From NCBI GenBank assembly GCA_003216375.1, contig QCIZ01000005.1, forward strand, positions 44,143-108,142: a DNA stretch of 64,000 nt, in the 5' to 3' direction. The DNA comes from Prochlorococcus sp. AG-402-O21. GTDB lineage: Bacteria; Cyanobacteriota; Cyanobacteriia; PCC-6307; Cyanobiaceae. A program made the position numbers and the translations under genes. Shown here piece after piece: positions 18,970 to 28,028 of the stretch. The notes beneath the pieces are model-generated. The model searched no databases and had not been told where the DNA came from. It saw nothing but the letters and a program-made list of their open reading frames with translations. Position 1 is the stretch's first letter, and every line of letters starts with the position of its first letter.

Positions 18970-20007
18970 TTAGGTAGTTAAAAAGTCTTTTAACTGCTTA
19001 AAAAGAAGCCATGATTTATCTGTATTCAAACAATCTAATGCTCGTTTGACACCTAAAAACAAATCATCTTCTGCTCCTGAAACCCATAAAACTAAAGCGG
19101 TATTTAATGCTACGACTTCTTTATGATGCATATTTCCTTCACCTTTAAGTAAAGACATTAAAATTTGGGAATTAGTATTCAAATCATCACCTTTTAAACT
19201 TTCATTAGAAATTTCAGTAAGTCCAAGATCACTAGGATTAATACTTTCAGGTCTAATAATATCTTTATCTAAGAAACGAAATTGATTAGGTCCAGCTAAT
19301 GAAGCCTCGTCAAGGCCACCTGCACCATGAACCACTACAGCTCTTTTGAGCCCCATCCCTTTTAAAGCTATAGATATTGGATCAAGCAAATCAGCCTTAG
19401 CTACTCCCAATACTTGAGACCTTGGCCTAAATGGGTTAACTAATGGACCTAATAAATTAAAAATGGTTCTTACTCCTAAGCTTTTTCTCAACGGAGCAAG
19501 ATTTACCAATGAAGGATGCCAAGAAGGGGCAAAAAGAAATGTAATACCCAAATTCTTTAAAGCTTCAACAACTTTTTCCGAAGAAACCTTTAGAGGTAAT
19601 CCTAACTTTTCTAATACGTCAGCCGAACCGACCTTCCCACTTGCACTTCGATTTCCGTGTTTTGCAATTTTAACTCCTAAAGCAGCTGAGACAAACGCAA
19701 CTGCTGTAGAGATATTGAATGTATTAGCTCCATCACCACCAGTTCCACAGGTATCTACCAAATCAAAAGATGGAAGTTCAGATGGAGTTATTGAGGCATT
19801 TTGAAGTATTTTTGCCATTGCCGAAAGTTCCTCACCAGAGACTCCCTTTGCTCTAAAGGCAGCTAAGAATGCTCCCGTTTGAACTGGTTCAATTTTATTT
19901 TCGAGCCATGAATTCATTAAATAATTAGATTGCTCATCAGTTAAATCATTGGATGAAAGAAGTGATTCAAGAATTACTGAAAAAGTTATAGGATTTAATG
20001 GGGTCAT
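18970..20007 (-). CDS. trpD: anthranilate phosphoribosyltransferase
   Basis: TrpD transfers the phosphoribosyl group of PRPP to anthranilate, the second committed step of tryptophan synthesis. The PRPP loop [17 protein letters not shown] and the anthranilate-site segment [18 protein letters not shown] are intact. Length is 345 residues, usual for the family. It is followed by carA after 29 bp on the same strand, so co-transcription is plausible. No trp leader or attenuator is visible upstream. Confidence 0.97.
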   Translation of the reverse strand: MTPLNPITFSVILESLLSSNDLTDEQSNYLMNSWLENKIEPVQTGAFLAAFRAKGVSGEELSAMAKILQNASITPSELPSFDLVDTCGTGGDGANTFNISTAVAFVSAALGVKIAKHGNRSASGKVGSADVLEKLGLPLKVSSEKVVEALKNLGITFLFAPSWHPSLVNLAPLRKSLGVRTIFNLLGPLVNPFRPRSQVLGVAKADLLDPISIALKGMGLKRAVVVHGAGGLDEASLAGPNQFRFLDKDIIRPESINPSDLGLTEISNESLKGDDLNTNSQILMSLLKGEGNMHHKEVVALNTALVLWVSGAEDDLFLGVKRALDCLNTDKSWLLFKQLKDFLTT

Positions 20008-20119
20008 TTATCAGAAAAATGTCTGGATGCTATACATTCCAGGCAGAATATTTTTTATAACTTAATCACCAATATATCAACTGTAGAAGTTATTTAAATA
20101 AAAAAATAAATTCCTAACA

Positions 20120-20431
20120 TTAAGATTGAGAGGAATCTGACGTATCAAATCCAGAACCAACGTTATCAGGACTTGAATGACTTGAAGGACGAAAGCCATC
20201 TGACCAAATTTTTCTTGTTATTTCCTCTAATTTCTCTTTATTAATGTGCCATTTTTTTAATAATTTTTCCATATCAGAATTAAGATCTTCAGCACCTCTG
20301 AAATCCTGATAGCGAATTATTAATCTTGCTAGTTCAACAAAATTATTAGAAGTTGGAGAATTGATAGCACATAAACGATCAAGGTTTTCACGATCAGTGG
20401 TATACAGCGGATGATTTTGAGCCTCGTTCAT
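20120..20431 (-). CDS. DUF3288-like small cyanobacterial protein
   Basis: This 103-residue soluble protein opens NHPLYTTDRENLDRLCAI and continues with ELARLIIRYQDFRGAEDL, then a helical segment KKWHINKEKLEEITRKIW. This pattern matches the cyanobacterial DUF3288 family, whose function is unknown. The C-terminal 25 residues are Ser/Asp-rich and probably disordered. It lies on the same strand as trpD and divergently from the ABC transporter at 20506. Confidence 0.75.
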   Translation of the reverse strand: MNEAQNHPLYTTDRENLDRLCAINSPTSNNFVELARLIIRYQDFRGAEDLNSDMEKLLKKWHINKEKLEEITRKIWSDGFRPSSHSSPDNVGSGFDTSDSSQS

Positions 20432-20505
20432 AAATTAGTTAAATTGGATTTAGCTCACGTCCATGGGCTTATATTGCCTAGGTTAATGAGCACAATAATA
20501 AAAGA

Positions 20506-22257
20506 ATGGCTGCATTAAGACTAGATCTAATAAAAAACTATTTGAGACCTCACAAAAAGGAGCTTATATTAGGAGCTTTCTGTCTGATTTTTGTCAATAT
20601 TCTAAGTGTTGTCATTCCAATGGAAGTTAGAAATATCGTTGATGATCTAAAAGAAGGATTTACATTTCCATATGTCTTGAATAAGTCGTCATGGCTAATA
20701 CTATTAGCGACAGTAATGGGGGGAGCAAGGTTGATATCACGGCAACTAGTATTTGGGGTAGGTAGACAAGTAGAAGTTTCATTAAGACAGAAATTATTTG
20801 ATCGCATGCTGGAACAAGATCCTGGGTGGGTTCAAACCATAGGGACTGGAGAAGTCATAACAAGAGCTACTAGCGATTTAGAAAACATTCGAAGATTGCT
20901 TGGCTTTACTGTTCTTAGTCTTACAAACACATTTTTGGCATACACATTCACATTGCCAGCGATGCTTTCAATAAACCCACTCTTAACTTTTTTTGCAATA
21001 TCTGTCTATCCAATTTTACTTGGCACCGTCGGATTATTTGGTGGAAGAATGGTCAAACAAAGAAAAAGACAACAACAAGCATTATCAGAATTAAGTGAAT
21101 TAATCCAAGAAGATCTTTCTGGAATTAGCGCAATTAAAATTTATGGTCAAGAAAAAGCTGAACAAAAAGCCTTTGAGAAATTAAATATTCGATATAGAGA
21201 TGCGGCTATTAACCTTGCTAGAACTGCAAGTACTTTATTTCCACTTCTTCAAGGTTTATCCTCCATTTCTTTGCTTTTACTTATTGCAATCGGGAGCAGC
21301 CAACTAAGCAGCGGAAGTCTTACAGTGGGAGGATTAGTGGCTTTAATTCTTTATGTAGAAAGACTAGTTTTTCCTACAGCCTTATTAGGTTTTACTCTTA
21401 ATACGTTTCAATTGGGTCAAGTAAGTTTAGAAAGAGTAGAAGAGCTATTAAACCATGAACCATTGATCAAAGATAAAGATAAGACGGTCAATATATCTAA
21501 AGCTATTTCAGGCAAATTAGAAGCAAGAAATCTATCAATAAAGTATGAAGATTCTCCTAGGAAAATACTTGATGAAATTTCTTTTAAAATAAACCCTGGA
21601 GAAATAGTTGCTTTAGTGGGACCTGTAGGTTGTGGAAAAACCACATTGGCAAGAGCTTTAGGAAGAATGATAAATATTGATGAACGGACATTATTTTTAG
21701 ACGACAATGATGTCACTGATTTAAAACTCAAACAGCTAAGAAGCAATATTGCTTTAGTGCCTCAAGAGGGATATCTTTTTACTGAAACTCTTACAGAAAA
21801 TATTAGATACGGAAATCCAAAAGCTTCAATAGAGAAAGTCCAAGAATCAGCAAACGAAGCAAGAATGACAGATGACATAAAAGGTTTTCCTGATGGGTTT
21901 AAAACACTTGTCGGCGAAAGAGGTATAACTCTAAGTGGTGGACAAAGACAACGAACAGCTTTGAGTAGAGCATTATTGGTAAATTCAAAAATAATCGTTC
22001 TTGATGATGCCTTAGCAAGTGTCGACAATAAAACTGCCTCGGCAATACTTCAAACAATAAAAAGCCAATATAATAAGACTGTATTAATGATTAGTCATCA
22101 ACTATCAGCGGCAGCATCGTGTGATCGTATATTAGTAATGAACGAAGGGAAAATTGTACAGGAAGGCACTCATCAATTCTTAATTACGAAAGACGGTTTG
22201 TATAGAAGCATGTGGGAAAGAGAAAAAGCTAAAGAGCAACTTCAATCAAATGATTAA
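20506..22257 (+). CDS. ABC transporter, fused permease and ATPase (MsbA/exporter type)
   Basis: The 583-residue half-transporter has an N-terminal domain of about six membrane helices (residues 15-310) and a C-terminal ATPase. Walker A is VGPVGCGKTTLARA, the signature LSGGQRQRTAL, Walker B IIVLDDALASVD and the switch histidine is in MISHQL. It would work as a dimer exporting lipids, peptides or drugs; no substrate can be named. Note Asp-Asp rather than Asp-Glu in Walker B, so the usual catalytic glutamate position should be examined. It is transcribed alone. Confidence 0.92.
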   Translation: MAALRLDLIKNYLRPHKKELILGAFCLIFVNILSVVIPMEVRNIVDDLKEGFTFPYVLNKSSWLILLATVMGGARLISRQLVFGVGRQVEVSLRQKLFDRMLEQDPGWVQTIGTGEVITRATSDLENIRRLLGFTVLSLTNTFLAYTFTLPAMLSINPLLTFFAISVYPILLGTVGLFGGRMVKQRKRQQQALSELSELIQEDLSGISAIKIYGQEKAEQKAFEKLNIRYRDAAINLARTASTLFPLLQGLSSISLLLLIAIGSSQLSSGSLTVGGLVALILYVERLVFPTALLGFTLNTFQLGQVSLERVEELLNHEPLIKDKDKTVNISKAISGKLEARNLSIKYEDSPRKILDEISFKINPGEIVALVGPVGCGKTTLARALGRMINIDERTLFLDDNDVTDLKLKQLRSNIALVPQEGYLFTETLTENIRYGNPKASIEKVQESANEARMTDDIKGFPDGFKTLVGERGITLSGGQRQRTALSRALLVNSKIIVLDDALASVDNKTASAILQTIKSQYNKTVLMISHQLSAAASCDRILVMNEGKIVQEGTHQFLITKDGLYRSMWEREKAKEQLQSND

Positions 22258-22346
22258 TCATTACTTATTATTTTTTTTAATCAATACAAATTAATTTAGA
22301 GATAAGATAGAAAAACAATTATATTCATTTAAATATTTATTAAATC

Positions 22347-22604
22347 ATGAGCGCATTAACAAAATATAAACTTATTTGCGACCTTGCTTTTGGTGATATA
22401 TACATACAAATCCTTGCATGGATGGGTGTTATTTTTGTAAGTCTTGCTGCAGGCCTTGCACTTATGGGATCGTCTAGACCAATTTTTGCTCTCTTAGGAG
22501 TTGGATTAATCCTTGTTTTAAGCCTTCCTTTCTTATTATTTGCATTTGTTACTACATTAATTAATCATATAAAAATAGAAACAATAAATAATAATTATGA
22601 TTAA
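22347..22604 (+). CDS. small conserved membrane protein
   Basis: This is an 85-residue protein with two strongly hydrophobic helices, around residues 22-42 (ILAWMGVIFVSLAAGLALMG) and 48-70 (IFALLGVGLILVLSLPFLLF). The first 18 residues are polar. No enzymatic motif is seen. Its last eight bases overlap the msrA start, so the two are probably translated from one message. Thylakoid or plasma membrane location is likely; function is unknown. Confidence 0.7.
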   Translation: MSALTKYKLICDLAFGDIYIQILAWMGVIFVSLAAGLALMGSSRPIFALLGVGLILVLSLPFLLFAFVTTLINHIKIETINNNYD

Positions 22605-23346
22605 AAAAATAAGCGAATATTTAACAATGATAATTGATAAGCTATATTCGACTAATAGTATAGAAAAACAAAATAAGAAAGTGATCCATGTAATATTAAA
22701 AAATGATCTTATAGCTAAACTTAAAGATAATGAGGAAGAAATACTTTTTGGATGTGGATGTTTTTGGGGGGCTGAAAAAGGTTTCTGGAGACTACCAGGA
22801 ATAATCACAACAGCAGTAGGATACGCTGGTGGAGAGAAAAAGGACCCAAGCTATAGAGATGTATGTACTGGTCTAACTGGGCATGCTGAAGTCGTTAGAG
22901 TTGTTTGGAATAATAGTGAAATTGATCTAAGCGACTTATTAAAACTATTTTGGGAATGCCATGACCCAACACAAGGGAACCGTCAAGGGAATGACACTGG
23001 AAGCCAGTACAGATCTGTGATTTACACAACAAGCAAAGATCAACTAAGTAAAGCAATGGAAAGTAAAAATAGCTATCAAAAAGAATTACAAAAAAATGGC
23101 TTTGGATCAATCACTACTGAAATTGAAAAAGATATTAAGTTCTATTTTGCTGAAGATTATCATCAACAATATTTAGCAAAGCCAGGAAGCAGACCATATT
23201 GCTCAGCAATGCCAACAAAAGTAACACTCAAAGACTTTAATGGTTCAAACTTTAAATTAAATGAAAAGATTTGGTCACACTATAATTGGGATATAAGTCA
23301 TTGTATTCTAAGAGGAGATAATACACCTATTTATTCCAATTTATAA
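22597..23346 (+). CDS. msrA: peptide-methionine (S)-S-oxide reductase
   Basis: MsrA repairs oxidised methionine using thioredoxin. The active-site motif FGCGCFWGAE places the catalytic cysteine at residue 55. Later blocks are GYAGGEKKDPSYRDVCTG, FWECHDPTQGNRQGNDTG and YFAEDYHQQYLAKPGSRPYC, the last carrying a recycling cysteine. The chain is 249 residues, with about 45 before the conserved core; an ATG at 22627 would shorten this tail. It overlaps the preceding small membrane gene and abuts the next small ORF (TAATG), suggesting a three-gene unit. Confidence 0.93.
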   Translation: MIKKISEYLTMIIDKLYSTNSIEKQNKKVIHVILKNDLIAKLKDNEEEILFGCGCFWGAEKGFWRLPGIITTAVGYAGGEKKDPSYRDVCTGLTGHAEVVRVVWNNSEIDLSDLLKLFWECHDPTQGNRQGNDTGSQYRSVIYTTSKDQLSKAMESKNSYQKELQKNGFGSITTEIEKDIKFYFAEDYHQQYLAKPGSRPYCSAMPTKVTLKDFNGSNFKLNEKIWSHYNWDISHCILRGDNTPIYSNL

Positions 23347-23510
23347 TGAATGATCAATTACCAGACAGAACTGTTTTGCTGATTATATTAGCAACTTTGT
23401 TATTAGTATTTTTTCTAGTCTTTAGTTTTAAATCCGAGAAAATTGAACAAGAAAAAACAATTCAATGGATGGATAGTTCGTTAGATACAGAATATACATA
23501 TCCAGGGTAA
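23346..23510 (+). CDS. 54-residue single-pass membrane protein
   Basis: The frame starts at the ATG sharing one base with the msrA stop codon (TAATG), a typical coupling arrangement. It encodes MNDQLPDRT, a long hydrophobic helix (VLLIILATLLLVFFLVFSF, residues 10-28) and a charged tail ending TEYTYPG. No family is recognised. Tight coupling and the clean membrane segment support a real gene. Confidence 0.6.
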   Translation: MNDQLPDRTVLLIILATLLLVFFLVFSFKSEKIEQEKTIQWMDSSLDTEYTYPG

Positions 23511-23549
23511 ATATTTGCATATTACCTTTGATTTAAAGTATAAAAGCAT

Positions 23550-23882
23550 ATGAAAAATAATAAATTAAAAAAGAATTTAGAAAAAGCGAGAATAAATTTA
23601 TACAATATTCTTGCGATTTTAATTGTAATTATTCCAGAATACTTAGCAGAATTAATCTATACATTCGAAGTATCGCAACATAACGGTATATTGCCAAACG
23701 AGGGGGATGCCTGGGAAAAAGACACTGAATTAAAACTCTCAAAGATGAATATCTACGAGTTAAGATTAACAGCTAAAAGGCTTGGAGTTCATGGTTATTC
23801 TAATGAAAATAGGAATTCACTCATTAAGCGAATAACTAGAAAGTCTAAGAAAAGAATTAAATGGAAATCATCAAAAATTTAA
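23550..23882 (+). CDS. membrane-anchored protein with SAP/Rho-N-like C-terminal motif
   Basis: The 110-residue protein has a basic N-terminus, one hydrophobic helix (NILAILIVIIPEYLAELIYT, about residues 18-37), a short acidic linker and a C-terminal helix-turn-helix-like block MNIYELRLTAKRLGVHGYSN continuing to LIKRI. That block resembles the SAP or Rho N-terminal motif (ELR-x2-AK-x-LGV-x-GYS), which binds nucleic acids in known proteins. The end is very basic. A membrane protein facing nucleic acid is an inference. The gene is followed by tRNA-Pro. Confidence 0.7.
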   Translation: MKNNKLKKNLEKARINLYNILAILIVIIPEYLAELIYTFEVSQHNGILPNEGDAWEKDTELKLSKMNIYELRLTAKRLGVHGYSNENRNSLIKRITRKSKKRIKWKSSKI

Positions 23883-23916
23883 AATAGCTGCAAGACCTTG
23901 TGATAATTTAAAAAAA

Positions 23917-23990
23917 CGGGACGTAGCGCAGCTTGGTAGCGCACCACTTTGGGGTAGTGGGGGTCGTGGGTTCAAATCCCGCCGTTCCGA
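23917..23990 (+). tRNA. tRNA-Pro (anticodon GGG)
   Basis: The 74-base sequence folds as a cloverleaf. The acceptor arm pairs cgggacg with cgttccg, the D arm gcgc with gcgc, the anticodon stem ccact with agtgg around loop ttggggt (anticodon GGG, decoding CCC and CCU), and the T arm gtggg with cccgc around ttcaaat. The discriminator is A and CCA is not encoded. Confidence 0.95.
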
Positions 23991-24004
23991 TAAAATAAGA
24001 TGTA

Positions 24005-24166
24005 TTACGAATCAGAATCGTTGACTAAAGATTGGATTAATTTTGTCGTAGTGATAAGAACTGCTAAAAAAACGAAGAAAGTTAAAAAAATAATTAACGC
24101 AAAGACTAATGGTGGTATATCAATCTCCCCGAAAGAAACAATGAATAAATCAGGTAAAAACTCCAT
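24005..24166 (-). CDS. 53-residue single-pass membrane protein
   Basis: Read on the minus strand from the ATG at 24166, the frame gives MEFLPDLFIVSFGEIDIPPL, a hydrophobic helix (VFALIIFLTFFVFLAVLI, about residues 21-38) and a short polar end. It lies 58 bp downstream of uppP on the same strand. The opposing frame 24000-24203 is Lys-rich with no features, so I prefer this one. No family is recognised. Confidence 0.55.
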   Translation of the reverse strand: MEFLPDLFIVSFGEIDIPPLVFALIIFLTFFVFLAVLITTTKLIQSLVNDSDS

Positions 24167-24223
24167 CAAAATTAAATCAATATCATATTCAATACTAGAC
24201 TAATAAAAATAGCAAAATAAATT

Positions 24224-25063
24224 TCATAAAGTTGATAATATTAAAGCTCCAAAGGCTAAACGATAATAAACAAACGCAAAAGTATTGTTTTTAGCTACAA
24301 ACTTAAGAAATAAGTCAATAGCAAATACTGAAGAAAGAAAGGAAGATATAATACCAATAATAATAGGAAGAATATCTATTAAAGATGATGTTGTTAATAC
24401 AGAAAAAAATTCAACAAATCCTGAGATCGAAATAGCTGGAATTCCTATTAAAAAAGAGAGTCTTGCTGCTGTTTTTCTTTCAACACCAGAAAACAAAGCT
24501 GAAGTTAAAGTAATACCAGATCTTGAAACTCCAGGAAATATTGCGAGAGATTGAGAAATACCTAATAAAATTACATCTCGTAAATTAATATCAGAAAAAA
24601 ATTTATTCTTCCTACCATAAATTTCAGAAGCTGCAAGTAATAGAGCCATAAAAATAGAAATCATAGCTATGAAAAACAAACTTCTAAAATTCGAATCTGA
24701 GAAATCTGGCCAAAAGAATTTAACAAGAAAGCCTACAAAAAATATAGGAATATTTGCTAAAACAATATAGTAGGCAAGTCGTTTATTATCGTCTTCAGAA
24801 ACCGACCGACGCGTAGAAATGGAGAAAAAAGAATTAATTATTACACCAATCTCCTCTCTAAAGTAATAAATAATAGCGAATGCACTACCTAATTGTAGAG
24901 AAGCAGAAAACGAGACCCCTGGATCACTCCAACCAAAAAGATGAGGAAAGACTTTTAAATGAGCCGTACTACTAATTGGAAGAAACTCAGTAAAGCCTTG
25001 AATAATCCCTAACAATAAAGATTTGAAGTAAATAAATAAAAAAGGATGAAGTTCATTAGACAT
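24224..25063 (-). CDS. uppP: undecaprenyl-diphosphatase UppP/BacA
   Basis: UppP recycles the C55 lipid carrier of peptidoglycan synthesis by removing a phosphate from undecaprenyl diphosphate. The 279-residue membrane protein carries QGFTEFLPISSTAHL near the N-terminus, the first BacA motif with the catalytic Glu, and FPGVSRSGITLTSAL in the second half, with the active-site Ser-Arg. About eight hydrophobic segments are visible. Its action is at the plasma membrane. It also gives background bacitracin resistance in other bacteria. Confidence 0.96.
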   Translation of the reverse strand: MSNELHPFLFIYFKSLLLGIIQGFTEFLPISSTAHLKVFPHLFGWSDPGVSFSASLQLGSAFAIIYYFREEIGVIINSFFSISTRRSVSEDDNKRLAYYIVLANIPIFFVGFLVKFFWPDFSDSNFRSLFFIAMISIFMALLLAASEIYGRKNKFFSDINLRDVILLGISQSLAIFPGVSRSGITLTSALFSGVERKTAARLSFLIGIPAISISGFVEFFSVLTTSSLIDILPIIIGIISSFLSSVFAIDLFLKFVAKNNTFAFVYYRLAFGALILSTL

Positions 25064-25150
25064 TTCTATAAAAGACTAAAAACACAAGACATCTTAATTT
25101 CTTGAAATTTTCAATTATTATAGATATAATTTTTAAAATAAAAATAAATC

Positions 25151-25432
25151 ATGGGAAATAAAATTATATTCTCATTAATTATTGTTATAACCTCCTTATT
25201 AGGCTTACAAGGAAAGGTTAAAGCAGATTACTGGCTTGTAATAGGAAGTTATAGGCAAGGTCCTGGAGGGAAACCACAAGTTAGTGGAATCACAAGTCCA
25301 TCACTATTTGCGATCCCAATTGGGAGTAAAAAATTATGTATGGAAGCCGGAAAAAAAATTGAGGATGCTATTTACAAACCTGTCTGGCAATTTGATAGCA
25401 AGTGGACATGCATCGAAAATCAAAATAATTAG
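25151..25432 (+). CDS. secreted small hypothetical protein
   Basis: A signal peptide (IIFSLIIVITSLLGLQGKVKA, read as residues 5-25; probable cleavage before DYW) precedes a mature part of about 68 residues with two cysteines, likely forming a disulfide (KLCMEAG and KWTCIEN). The mature part opens YWLVIGSYRQGPGGKP, which resembles a short beta-sheet protein. It is divergent from uppP across 87 bp. Function is unknown; a periplasmic location is likely. Confidence 0.7.
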   Translation: MGNKIIFSLIIVITSLLGLQGKVKADYWLVIGSYRQGPGGKPQVSGITSPSLFAIPIGSKKLCMEAGKKIEDAIYKPVWQFDSKWTCIENQNN

Positions 25433-25458
25433 ATGGTCAATCTAAAACAGTAAAATCA

Positions 25459-25608
25459 TTATCTCTGCACGTCATGTGCACAGCCATCTCCTTCATAGTC
25501 TTCACTGTTGTAATATCCATTCTTAGTGCCAAAAAAAACAGCGGACAAAACAAAAGGTACTGCTACAAAAATCAAGAAATTAGATAAACTCAAACGACTC
25601 TTAATCAA
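25459..25608 (-). CDS. 49-residue small membrane protein, TTG start
   Basis: The minus-strand frame reads IKSRLSLSNFLIFVAVPFVL then SAVFFGTKNGYY and an acidic tail DYEGDGCAHDVQR. It has one hydrophobic helix (residues 11-26). The only usual start codon is the TTG at 25608; a stop lies shortly upstream. The Tyr/Gly/Asp-rich tail and clean helix look protein-coding. It is tail-to-tail with the secreted protein gene at 25151. Confidence 0.5.
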   Translation of the reverse strand: MIKSRLSLSNFLIFVAVPFVLSAVFFGTKNGYYNSEDYEGDGCAHDVQR

Positions 25609-25698
25609 TTTATAAACTTTAATCTACCAAAAAAAACTTACTTGTGAATTCAAAATTCTATATAAATCCTTAATCTATTAAATTAAAAAGAGTAAAAA

Positions 25699-26076
25699 TT
25701 AGCTAAACCGACTGAGGACAGGATTTACAACAAACTCTATAATAAAATAAGTTACTAAAAGCCAAGAAAAAATAAAGAATATAAATAAACTTGGACCCTT
25801 TAAAAAAGGTTGAAAATAATTATTCGATCCATCGCTCTCTAGAACAGAAGTGCATTCTTTGACCTGAGAATTTGCTAGTCGATAATAATCTGAGCCAGGT
25901 AATCTATTGTCAGCATACGTTTTCCTTAGATTTTTAATTAGTGGTTCGGGTTTATCTGTGATTAAAAATGCAATCAATTCGCCTGGTCTTAAATCAATTC
26001 TTGTTCTTTCTAGGTTGTTAGTAGAACCTATATTGAATAAATCACCATTTTGAATTAAATAGACATAGGAAGCCAT
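25699..26076 (-). CDS. GIY-YIG-like domain with C-terminal membrane anchor
   Basis: The N-terminal 75 residues resemble a GIY-YIG nuclease fold: YVYLIQNGDLFNIGSTNNLE carries the GIY-like and YIG-like strands, followed by RTRIDLRPGE with the expected arginine. The usual glutamate-aromatic motif appears as GSDYYRLANSQ, with Asp in place of Glu, so activity is doubtful. Residues 97-115 form a membrane helix (LFIFFIFSWLLVTYFIIEF). The combination suggests a membrane-tethered, perhaps non-catalytic, nucleic-acid-binding domain. The exact family name is uncertain. Confidence 0.7.
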   Translation of the reverse strand: MASYVYLIQNGDLFNIGSTNNLERTRIDLRPGELIAFLITDKPEPLIKNLRKTYADNRLPGSDYYRLANSQVKECTSVLESDGSNNYFQPFLKGPSLFIFFIFSWLLVTYFIIEFVVNPVLSRFS

Positions 26077-26216
26077 TATATAAGCATGAGTAAGATTTAT
26101 ATTTAATTATGATAGACAGGAAAAAAAAATAAAGCATACAAGTTTAACAAAAGATAAAATAATATATCAAGAACTAAATTAAAATCAAATATACTATTTA
26201 ACTAATATTAATAATA

Positions 26217-27227
26217 TCAAAAGTGATATTTAGTAGTCAATAATTTATCAATCCTTCGATGTTGATTAATTTGAACTGTGGTATCGGCATTAATAAAGGA
26301 TAAAGATTGTTGTGGAATCGAAGATTGAATCATACGTATAAAATCTGTCAAGTTATTACCTTTCAATCCAGAGCCTCTTATTTTAACCATTTCTTCCTCT
26401 TGTTGAGTTTTCCACAAAATAGTATTATTAAAATGAGAAGATTTAAGATGCCATATTTTATAGAACTTTTTCCAGATTTTACTATATTTAATAAGAGATT
26501 CTTGAATCAAACTGCGATAATCTTTTTCATCCTGACTCAAAGACAAATTGAATTTATCTTCAGATAAGCAATCTATATTGTTTAAATCTGAAACAGGTTC
26601 GCAGCCAACGAACCATCCCTCCAGAATTAAGATTTTAGATTTTAAATCGCACCAACCTGATCGATCTCCTTTTCCATCTCTTAAAGACTTATCAAAAGTG
26701 GGGCTCCTAAGAATACCTGTTTGCAAAAAGACATCTAAAGATTGATGCAATAAATCTAAAGAATGACTACCTGGAAAACCTCTTGGAACGTTCCATGGAT
26801 TACCCTTCATAGCAAAATCCATTTCTTGGGCAGGTAAATAAAAATCATCCAAAGATATAACTTTAATATCTAAAGAAAGTTCTCTAGCTACACTATCAAT
26901 CCAAAATCCAAGAGTAGATTTACCAGATCCCGGAAGCCCTGAAAAACCTATTATTATTGGTTTATTAATAGTATTTATATAATTTTCTAAAAGCGAAAAG
27001 AATGGAAATGTTAAGGACCATTTCCAATCTGATTTTTGATTTGGTTTCCAATATTTATCAATAATAGATAGAACATTAACATCAGACCATTTTTGATAAA
27101 AAGCTGAAGGTGTAATAGACAATCCTTCAAGAAATAAACGATAAGAATCCAAAGGGAAAAGGAAATCATCCCTTATATTCTTTGGGAAAATATCATTAAT
27201 ATCATAATTACTATCTTTATTTTTCAT
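26217..27227 (-). CDS. D-glycerate 3-kinase (GLYK type)
   Basis: This enzyme phosphorylates D-glycerate to 3-phosphoglycerate, returning carbon to the Calvin cycle. A P-loop NTPase fold is shown by GFSGLPGSGKST (residues 94-105), with ISLDDFYLP and KGNPWNVPRGFPGSHSLD following, typical of plant/cyanobacterial GLYK. It is 336 residues. Its start overlaps the stop of the HAD phosphatase gene by four bases (ATGA), placing it at the end of the glucosylglycerate operon. It could serve photorespiration as well as glycerate released from glucosylglycerate. Confidence 0.9.
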   Translation of the reverse strand: MKNKDSNYDINDIFPKNIRDDFLFPLDSYRLFLEGLSITPSAFYQKWSDVNVLSIIDKYWKPNQKSDWKWSLTFPFFSLLENYINTINKPIIIGFSGLPGSGKSTLGFWIDSVARELSLDIKVISLDDFYLPAQEMDFAMKGNPWNVPRGFPGSHSLDLLHQSLDVFLQTGILRSPTFDKSLRDGKGDRSGWCDLKSKILILEGWFVGCEPVSDLNNIDCLSEDKFNLSLSQDEKDYRSLIQESLIKYSKIWKKFYKIWHLKSSHFNNTILWKTQQEEEMVKIRGSGLKGNNLTDFIRMIQSSIPQQSLSFINADTTVQINQHRRIDKLLTTKYHF

Positions 27228-28024
27228 AAATCCTTTAAATTATTAATAACATCCTCAACACTATTTGACCACCCCTCTGCGTGAGGAGCATTTGCCAATC
27301 GAAAGGAGCCGTTATTAATACCATTCTGTAAATACTTATTTGGACCATTTTTACCAGGAATAACAATAGATATATCAGCATATTCAAGTAAGGGAAGATC
27401 ATTTTGCGAATCACCAAGTGCAATAATCTTTACATCGTTGTTCTGTAGATAAACTTTTAATTTATTAACAGCTTGACCTTTATGACTTTCACTAGAAAGT
27501 AAATGACTCATTCTATTTCCTTTAAAAACATGAACATTATAAGAATCACAAATAAGCTTTACTTTATCAAAAATGTCATCAGGAGGATTTAAGAAAGGAA
27601 CACTCCATCGCCTATCTAAGGCTCTAGTAATACCTTGATCAGATAAACCAGTAAGTTCAAATATTTTATTTTTGCTTAAATCATTTAATGGAGTTAAGTG
27701 GAAGTTAACATTTTGGGATATATTAAATAATATAATTTTTAATTCCGTATAACTTTTTCCAAGAATCAATTCCCATTCTGACGAATTCTGTTCATAATAC
27801 CCATAAATAGCCGCTCCATTCTCAACAATAAAAGGATCTCTCAATGCATTCTCTTTTCTAAAGTATCTAACTTCAGAAGCAGTTTTACTTGTACATGGTA
27901 TTACAGGAATATTCAGTTCCGTTAACATTTTTAATGTTTTTTTTGCAGGACCAATATCGTAGTCATCATCCATTAATGTCCCATCGAGATCTGTAACTAT
28001 CCAATATTTAGAATTATTTTTCAT
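27224..28024 (-). CDS. gpgP: glucosyl-3-phosphoglycerate phosphatase (HAD, MPGP-like)
   Basis: The protein is a HAD-superfamily hydrolase with the nucleophile motif VTDLDGTLMDDD (Asp12, Asp14), and ALGDSQNDLPLLEYAD as the acidic metal-binding motif. Family members of the mannosyl-3-phosphoglycerate phosphatase group remove phosphate from mannosyl- or glucosyl-3-phosphoglycerate. Lying opposite gpgS and in an operon with glycerate-related enzymes, it most probably makes glucosylglycerate. It is 266 residues. The phosphorylase ends four bases upstream and glycerate kinase overlaps by four bases. Confidence 0.88.
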   Translation of the reverse strand: MKNNSKYWIVTDLDGTLMDDDYDIGPAKKTLKMLTELNIPVIPCTSKTASEVRYFRKENALRDPFIVENGAAIYGYYEQNSSEWELILGKSYTELKIILFNISQNVNFHLTPLNDLSKNKIFELTGLSDQGITRALDRRWSVPFLNPPDDIFDKVKLICDSYNVHVFKGNRMSHLLSSESHKGQAVNKLKVYLQNNDVKIIALGDSQNDLPLLEYADISIVIPGKNGPNKYLQNGINNGSFRLANAPHAEGWSNSVEDVINNLKDL

Positions 28025-28028
28025 AAGG

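Noticed and set aside
24000..24203. Plus-strand 67-codon frame after tRNA-Pro
   Set aside because: It is Lys/Ser-rich with no features, and the opposite strand gives a much more protein-like membrane helix.
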